Origin: Candidatus Saccharimonadota bacterium
GTDB taxonomy: Bacteria; Patescibacteriota; Saccharimonadia; Saccharimonadales; Saccharimonadaceae
NCBI GenBank assembly: GCA_009777795.1
Contig: WRLC01000002.1
Coordinates: 53,714 to 117,713, forward strand
Direction of reading: 5' to 3'
Length of the DNA stretch: 64,000 bases
The notes beneath the pieces were generated by a model, which saw only the letters and a program-made list of their open reading frames with translations, had not been told where the DNA came from and made no database searches. The position numbers and the translations under genes are program-made. Below are positions 58,322 through 64,000 of the stretch, piece after piece (position 1 is the first letter of the stretch; each line of letters starts with the position of its first letter).

Positions 58322-58971
58322 TGCACGAGGACTGGAAGCCGATTTTGAAGAGCGAGTTTGGGCAGGCCTATTTTGAGAAAGTGAGTAGTTTTTTGAAGGG
58401 TGCTTATGCGGAGCGGCAGGTGTTCCCGCCGAAGCATTTGGTGTTTAGTGCGTTTGCCTTGCCACCGGAGGAGATTCGGGTGGTGATTTTGGGGCAAGAC
58501 CCGTATCACGGGGTGGGTCAGGCGCATGGGTTGGCGTTTTCGGTGCAGGAGGGGGTGGCGACGCCGCCGAGTTTGATCAATATGTATAAGGAGATTGAGC
58601 AGGAGTTTGGGACGAAGGCGGCCGGGCGGAGCGGGAATTTGGAGAGTTGGGCGAAGCAAGGAGTGTTTTTGCTAAACAATACGCTAACGGTAGAGGCGCA
58701 TCAGGCTGGCTCGCACCGGGGGCTGGGTTGGGAGACTTTTACGGCGAATATTATCCGATATTTGTCGGCAAATCGGGAGAATTTGGTGTTTTTGCTCTGG
58801 GGGCGAGATGCGAGGAGTAAGCGGGCGCTGATTGACGAGGAGAAACATTTGATTTTGGAGGCGGCGCACCCTTCCCCGCTCTCGGCGCATAATGGGTTTT
58901 TTGGTTGCGGGCATTTTAAGAGTGCGAATGAGTATTTGGTGGCGAACGGTTTGAAACCGATTGAGTGGTGA
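58318..58971 (+). CDS. ung: Uracil-DNA glycosylase
   Basis: A 217-residue family 1 UDG that removes uracil from DNA. Motif A GQDPYHGVGQAHGLAF contains the activating Asp and His; motif B is HPSPLSAHNGFFG. It overlaps the DUF1003-like stop by four nucleotides. Uracil repair is relevant to a genome using adenine-specific cDNA mutagenesis only in a general sense; no specific link is claimed. Confidence 0.96.
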   Translation: MMHEDWKPILKSEFGQAYFEKVSSFLKGAYAERQVFPPKHLVFSAFALPPEEIRVVILGQDPYHGVGQAHGLAFSVQEGVATPPSLINMYKEIEQEFGTKAAGRSGNLESWAKQGVFLLNNTLTVEAHQAGSHRGLGWETFTANIIRYLSANRENLVFLLWGRDARSKRALIDEEKHLILEAAHPSPLSAHNGFFGCGHFKSANEYLVANGLKPIEW

Positions 58972-58976
58972 TATGA

Positions 58977-59428
58977 TACAATTAAATTAGCTGGTGGCTT
59001 TTGGCCCTTGGCGGCTCTTAACGATGACGAACACCTAAACCCTTCGTGTGTATTTAAATGTCCGTCAATTGCCCATGCAACGACCTCCAATCTTGGCGGT
59101 TGGGGCGGGGACAACTCGAATTCGCCGACTGCGACGAATCCGTGGTTCTACCGTGGCGGGCAGGCGAATAATGGCGCGAATGCTGGAGTCTTCGCGTTCA
59201 ACAGGAATACGGGCGGCACGAGTAATGGTATTGGCTGGCGGGCTGTCCTTTCCGGGGTCTGGGGTTCCCGAGTATTTGTCGAGCAAGCATCAGGTAGGCG
59301 TTTCGGCGCCGAAGGTGGGGACGAGTATGATAAATCCAGTTCAGAGCGGTGTTGCTTTTTAGGCAACCGAAAAATTGGCCGGCGGCCGTGGTCTAGTAGC
59401 AATTAGCGAACGACGACGGTCGCTTTTT
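58977..59428 (+). ncRNA. Candidate ncRNA B with template-like core
   Basis: Paralogue of the locus at 49692-50134, here on the plus strand. An extended -10 (TGA-TACAAT, 58977-58982) predicts a start near 58989, the same point as in the paralogue, and an intrinsic terminator lies at 59405-59428. The 194-nt core (59080-59273) would encode NPWFYRGGQANNGANAGVFAF and FNRNTGGTSNGIGWRAVLS, with many AAY codons as in DGR template repeats. No start codon or ribosome site suits a protein. Best reading: a template-repeat RNA for a DGR target outside the window. Confidence 0.55.
59405..59428 (+). terminator. Intrinsic terminator of ncRNA B
   Basis: Stem AGCGA/TCGCT with a short loop, followed by TTTTT on the plus strand. 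Confidence 0.65.
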
Positions 59429-59437
59429 GCATTGAAG

Positions 59438-59463
59438 TTAACAATTTAGTTGTGCATATCATC
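59438..59463 (-). other. 3' half of the pre-16S processing stem
   Basis: This 26-nt stretch is complementary (with a few mismatches) to 61183-61209 upstream of the 16S gene. Pairing would form the long stem that RNase III cuts during 16S maturation. Confidence 0.6.
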
Positions 59464-59570
59464 TAGCTTTGTCGCTTTTTGTTGATATATAAGCTTAATT
59501 TATATCAACGCGTCTGACCTGTTGTCGAATTACGCTTTTGACGGCGTAAAACGCAACTGTTTCTCCCTAG

Positions 59571-61037
<1,467 letters not shown>

Positions 61038-61182
61038 AACTCCGCCAAAAGACGGAGGCGCGGTCTTGCCCCGGGAGCTAGGATTTATACACTGTATCCG
61101 TTAAAACGCTCAACCCGAACTCGGCCGCTAAAAGTTTTGTACTCAAAACAACACGCATACCTAAGTATGCGCAAAAACTGAC

Positions 61183-61209
61183 GATGATATTGCACAACTA
61201 AACTGTTAA
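61183..61209 (-). other. 5' half of the pre-16S processing stem
   Basis: Complementary to 59438-59463; see that entry. Further upstream stands a 7-bp perfect hairpin CGCATAC/GTATGCG (near 61155-61171) that may guide processing. Confidence 0.6.
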
Positions 61210-61270
61210 AATATATTCAAGCGACTAATAAAGCCCGCAGGCCTTATCCTCTCTCGCGAGAACTATAATT

Positions 61271-61299
61271 AGTTTATCCTATCAGAGAGCAGAAGTCAA
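61271..61299 (-). promoter_or_regulatory. 16S rRNA promoter
   Basis: Minus-strand TTGACT (61294-61299), 17-nt spacer and TAAACT (61271-61276); start expected near 61264, about 230 nt before the mature 16S. Confidence 0.65.
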
Positions 61300-61324
61300 G
61301 GGGTTTGGAAAAGATTATTTGACT

Positions 61325-62326
61325 TTATTTTTGGCGTAAAACGCTTAAGATTTTGAGGCGGGCGCCGGTGGAGAGGACGGAGCGGCGGTAGATGCGGGCG
61401 GCGACGAGCATAATCAGGGGTAGGGCGAGGATGGAAATGGCGAGTGAGAGGATGGCTTGCCAAGTCTCGAGGCCGCCACGGAAGTAATTGACCGAGGCGC
61501 CGATGGGCGAGAAGAGCGGCAGGTAGTCGAGGGCGAAACGAAGGAGCGGGATGCCCTCAAAAATTGGTACGAGAGTGGCGAAATATGGTACCATTAGGAT
61601 GTACATAACGGGGGCGATGGCGACGTTGACCTCCTCGGCGCGGGAGACAGTGGAGGCAAAGGCGGCATAGAGGGCGGCATAACTGAGGTAGCCGACCAAG
61701 AAAAAGCCGATGGCGAGCCAAATGGCGGAGCCAAGGTTGATGTCGGCAAAGATATTGCCCATGAGGCCGAAGCCGCGGGCGGCAAGGTAGCCGGCGACCA
61801 AGATAATAATGATTTGAGTCAAGCCGACCACGGCCATGCCGAGGATTTTACCGACCATGAGTTGGAAGCTGGTCATGCTGGAGAGGAGGATTTCGACGAT
61901 GCGGGAGGATTTCTCCTCGGCGACGCCTTGGGCAATCATGGTGCCAGTGATGGTGATGGCCATGAAAAGGAGGACGCCGACGACGAAGCCGACCCAATAA
62001 CGGGTGTCGATGGCGCCGCTGCCGGGGTTCTCGGCGATGTACTCGTCCATCAGTTCGGCGAAGCGGGCTTGGATTTGGAGGTGGACTTGCTCGGCGTCAA
62101 GGCCATGCTCGGCAAAGACTTCCCGCTCGGCTTGGGCTTGGAGGAGCATTTGCTGTTTGGCGAACTCGGGTATCATGGCATCGTTGACACTACCGGCGTC
62201 GCCGCGCGAACCGAGGAAAGAGAGGAGTATGACCCCTAGAACGATGGCGAGGGTGCCGAGGATGTAGGCCTTATTGCGCATTTTGACGAGCATTTCGCGC
62301 TGGGCGACGAGGAGGATATTACGCAT
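61325..62326 (-). CDS. NatB-like ABC-2 permease
   Basis: A 333-residue permease with six membrane segments and a large extracytoplasmic loop after the first, plus the EEKSSRIVEILLSSMT signature of NatB/YhaP-like exporters. It works with the ATPase encoded upstream, whose stop lies 8 nt inside its start. NatAB of Bacillus exports sodium; related systems export peptides or drugs, so the substrate is open. Only the 16S transcription unit lies downstream on this strand. Confidence 0.87.
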   Translation of the reverse strand: MRNILLVAQREMLVKMRNKAYILGTLAIVLGVILLSFLGSRGDAGSVNDAMIPEFAKQQMLLQAQAEREVFAEHGLDAEQVHLQIQARFAELMDEYIAENPGSGAIDTRYWVGFVVGVLLFMAITITGTMIAQGVAEEKSSRIVEILLSSMTSFQLMVGKILGMAVVGLTQIIIILVAGYLAARGFGLMGNIFADINLGSAIWLAIGFFLVGYLSYAALYAAFASTVSRAEEVNVAIAPVMYILMVPYFATLVPIFEGIPLLRFALDYLPLFSPIGASVNYFRGGLETWQAILSLAISILALPLIMLVAARIYRRSVLSTGARLKILSVLRQK

Positions 62327-63068
62327 GGTTAGCCTCGTCTTTGGAAATTAGGTCGCCGAAAATGCTGGCGAGCGGGGTGGGAATCTTGATGGTTTCTGGG
62401 GCTTTGGCCTCTTTACGGAGTTGGGCGGGAGTGCCGGTGGCAATGATTTTGCCGTGGCTGATGATGGCGACCTCGGTGGAAACTTGGTCGATAAGCTCGA
62501 GTTGGTGGGAGGAAAAAAGAATTGGCAGGCCCTTTTTGGCTTGCTCGCGGATGACAGCGGACATGGTTTGGACGGCGAGGGGGTCGAGTCCGGAGAAGGG
62601 TTCGTCGAGGATGAGGGCTTTGGGTTTGGCGATGAGGGCGACGGCGAGCTGGACGCGCTGTTGGTTGCCGGTGGAGAGGGTCTCGAGGTTTTTGTCGCTG
62701 TATTCTAGGATGTTAAGGCGCTCCATCCACTCGAGGGCTTGCTTCTGGGCAGCGGGTTTGGAGAGGCCGCGGATTTGGGCGAAGAAGACGAGTTGCTCGA
62801 GGACTTGCATTTTGGCGTAGAGGCCGCGCTCGGAGGGCATGTAGCCGATTTGGCGGCGGTCGGCGGGGGTGGCGGGGTGGCCGTCGATGAGGATTTGGCC
62901 GGAATCGGCGAGGAGGACGCCCATGATGATGCGCATGAGGGTGGTCTTGCCTGCCCCGTTGGCGCCGACGAAGCCAAAGATGACGCCGGGTTTGAGGGTG
63001 AGGTTAACATCGGTGAGGGCTTGTTTGGCGCCAAAGGATTTGTTGATGGCCTTTACTTCGATTGTCAT
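62319..63068 (-). CDS. NatA-like ABC ATPase
   Basis: A 249-residue ATPase: Walker A GANGAGKTTLMRIIMG, signature LSTGNQQRVQLAVAL, Walker B ALILDEPFSGLDP, His loop LFSSHQLELID. TATAAT lies exactly 6 nt upstream of the ATG, so the operon transcript is leaderless. It powers the NatB-like permease downstream. Confidence 0.92.
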   Translation of the reverse strand: MTIEVKAINKSFGAKQALTDVNLTLKPGVIFGFVGANGAGKTTLMRIIMGVLLADSGQILIDGHPATPADRRQIGYMPSERGLYAKMQVLEQLVFFAQIRGLSKPAAQKQALEWMERLNILEYSDKNLETLSTGNQQRVQLAVALIAKPKALILDEPFSGLDPLAVQTMSAVIREQAKKGLPILFSSHQLELIDQVSTEVAIISHGKIIATGTPAQLRKEAKAPETIKIPTPLASIFGDLISKDEANHA

Positions 63069-63104
63069 AGATATATTATATCATAGGTTGGGGCGAGAGC
63101 GACG

Positions 63105-64000
63105 TCAAGGGGCAACACAACGGATAGAGCCGCCGGGGCCCTTATCGTTCGCGAGCGCGGGATGGACATAGGAGCTGGAGAGGAGCAGATTATTGGAGGC
63201 ACCGGCGCCGCCGGCACTAAGAGTAGAAGACCAGTGGTAGCCGATCAAGCCCTGAGCGTTGAACGAGCCAATGGCGAAGATGCCACTATACATGTAAAGG
63301 CCGTTGGTGAAAAGGCCGCTTGGGCTAGAGGCCGAACCGGAGTTGATGGCATTGTTAAGGAGGGTGAACTCTCCGGTTGCCGCTTCACCAGTCGGTAGCC
63401 GCCAACCAGCTGGGCAAATATTGTACATGGTGCCATCGCCGGGGTTGACGCTCTGATTGGGTTGGGTTGCGGCGGTAATTTGGCAAGCGGCTGATTGTCC
63501 GGCCATAGCCGTGCACCAGCTATAGTAGTAGCCGAATTGGGCTCTGGTGCTGGTGGGTCTAGTGTCGGCGGTGGTGTTGTCGATGCCTGCTCCACCATCT
63601 GTAGCTAAGCTAGGGTCAGTCGTGCCGGAAGTTGGGTTGGCATTGAGTGGTATCCAATAACACATTGTGGTTGGATTGGCAGCCATAGTTGCGTTGTTGC
63701 CGTAGCAGGCTTGGCCACTAGCAATGTTGTCATTGGCTGATGAACCCAGTGTCATGCCACTGATGGTATCGTTGTAGGTATCATCCCCACCCCCAGCATA
63801 AGCAAGGTTGGTCTCCATCCAGCAAAGGTCGGTGCCACCAGTACCAGTGCCATTGATTCTTCGTATCCAGTAAGTGGAGTTGTCTCTGGCGTCTACTACT
63901 CTAGTTCTTTCGGTTGGGCAGGAATAGTTGCCGGGTGTACCATTAAGAGTAATTCGTTGCATATCAGCACCGATAGGAGCTGGAGTAGGTAGGGGTGTGG
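63105..64000 (-). CDS. FISUMP-type surface protein, 5' end outside window
   Basis: The frame is open to the right edge and the visible 298 codons are the C-terminal part of a larger protein. It contains a Thr/Pro-rich linker (TPLPTPAPIGAD), then a cysteine-bearing domain with CPAGWRLPTGEAATGEF, GYHWSST and the final GGSIRCVAP, which matches the Fibrobacter succinogenes major paralogous domain common on CPR cell surfaces. It is probably exported and binds ligands. It is not obviously a DGR target: its C-terminus does not match either template-like core. Confidence 0.8.
   Translation of the reverse strand, partial: TPLPTPAPIGADMQRITLNGTPGNYSCPTERTRVVDARDNSTYWIRRINGTGTGGTDLCWMETNLAYAGGGDDTYNDTISGMTLGSSANDNIASGQACYGNNATMAANPTTMCYWIPLNANPTSGTTDPSLATDGGAGIDNTTADTRPTSTRAQFGYYYSWCTAMAGQSAACQITAATQPNQSVNPGDGTMYNICPAGWRLPTGEAATGEFTLLNNAINSGSASSPSGLFTNGLYMYSGIFAIGSFNAQGLIGYHWSSTLSAGGAGASNNLLLSSSYVHPALANDKGPGGSIRCVAP

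Noticed and set aside
59008..59406. 133-codon frame containing a VR-like peptide
   Set aside because: The peptide is convincing as a template-like core, but the first half is composed of unrelated sequence, the start is unsupported and the paralogue has a stop at the equivalent place. Treated as RNA.
63105..64000. FISUMP protein as a DGR target
   Set aside because: Its C-terminal end does not match the 54-kb TR nor the 194-nt core, and no adenine-biased repeat pair links it to the template loci.

Overview
The window looks like a chromosomal segment of a Patescibacteria (CPR) genome, most likely Saccharibacteria (TM7). The evidence is a standalone short 16S rRNA gene (about 1,470 nt) that carries U at the position equivalent to E. 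coli C912, a substitution reported for TM7; UGA used as an ordinary stop; small compact genes packed into overlapping ATGA operons; FISUMP-type and LPxTG-like surface proteins; and many genes with a -10 box exactly 6 nt before the start codon. The lineage call is an inference from these features, not from a tree.

Layout. 0-2 kb: 3' part of a type IV secretion/conjugation ATPase. 2.5-9.6 kb: division and cell-wall operon on the minus strand (rsmH, ftsL-like, ftsI, mraY, ftsW, murG and a membrane protein) behind a roughly 300-nt leader that can fold end to end. 10.2-18.5 kb: KwaB-like DUF4868 protein, greA, proS, a DHH-like proline-rich protein, tRNA-Ile, a HAD phosphatase, an HtrA protease and a membrane protein. 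18.5-23.7 kb: envelope cassette of a MurF-like ligase, a hydrolase, a DegT aminotransferase and two FemX-like proteins. 23.8-28.9 kb: methyltransferase, glycosyltransferase, lepB, parB, parA, rplU. 28.9-31.9 kb: two surface proteins. 32-41 kb: ileS, nrdR, ftsZ, ftsA, map, adk, rpsU. 41-49.7 kb: def-fmt, infB, rpsA, small genes and tRNA-Ser. 50-54.3 kb: ABC transporters. 54.3-57 kb: a diversity-generating retroelement (DGR). 57-64 kb: GDPD-like protein, DUF1003-like protein, ung, 16S rRNA, a NatAB-like exporter and a FISUMP surface protein cut by the window end.

The most interesting system is the DGR. A reverse transcriptase with the DGR-type IGNLTSQ motif, an Avd-like four-helix protein on the opposite strand, a cytoplasmic-looking target protein, a 104-bp variable repeat (VR) at the target's 3' end and a 104-bp template repeat (TR) are all present. 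TR and VR differ at 13 positions, and every one is an adenine in the TR. The TR sits in a self-contained RNA unit with a promoter-like box, a hairpin and an intrinsic terminator, and a new 38-residue basic gene is coupled to the RT by a TAATG overlap.

A second, looser signal links two paralogous noncoding loci at 49.7-50.1 kb and 59.0-59.4 kb. They have matching promoter-proximal starts and share an ungapped 194-nt core that would encode a C-type-lectin-like VR. Of about 37 differences, about 23 fall on adenines of the 59-kb copy, as expected if adenine-directed mutagenesis had acted there too.

The genome also carries palindromic elements of 70-130 bp inserted in frame into protein-coding genes (a FemX-like gene twice, the MurF-like gene and ileS), resembling in concept the Rickettsia palindromic elements. 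Other oddities are a probable AUC start for IF-2, an NrdR without zinc-ribbon cysteines, and a 16S gene with its own processing stem but no adjacent 23S.
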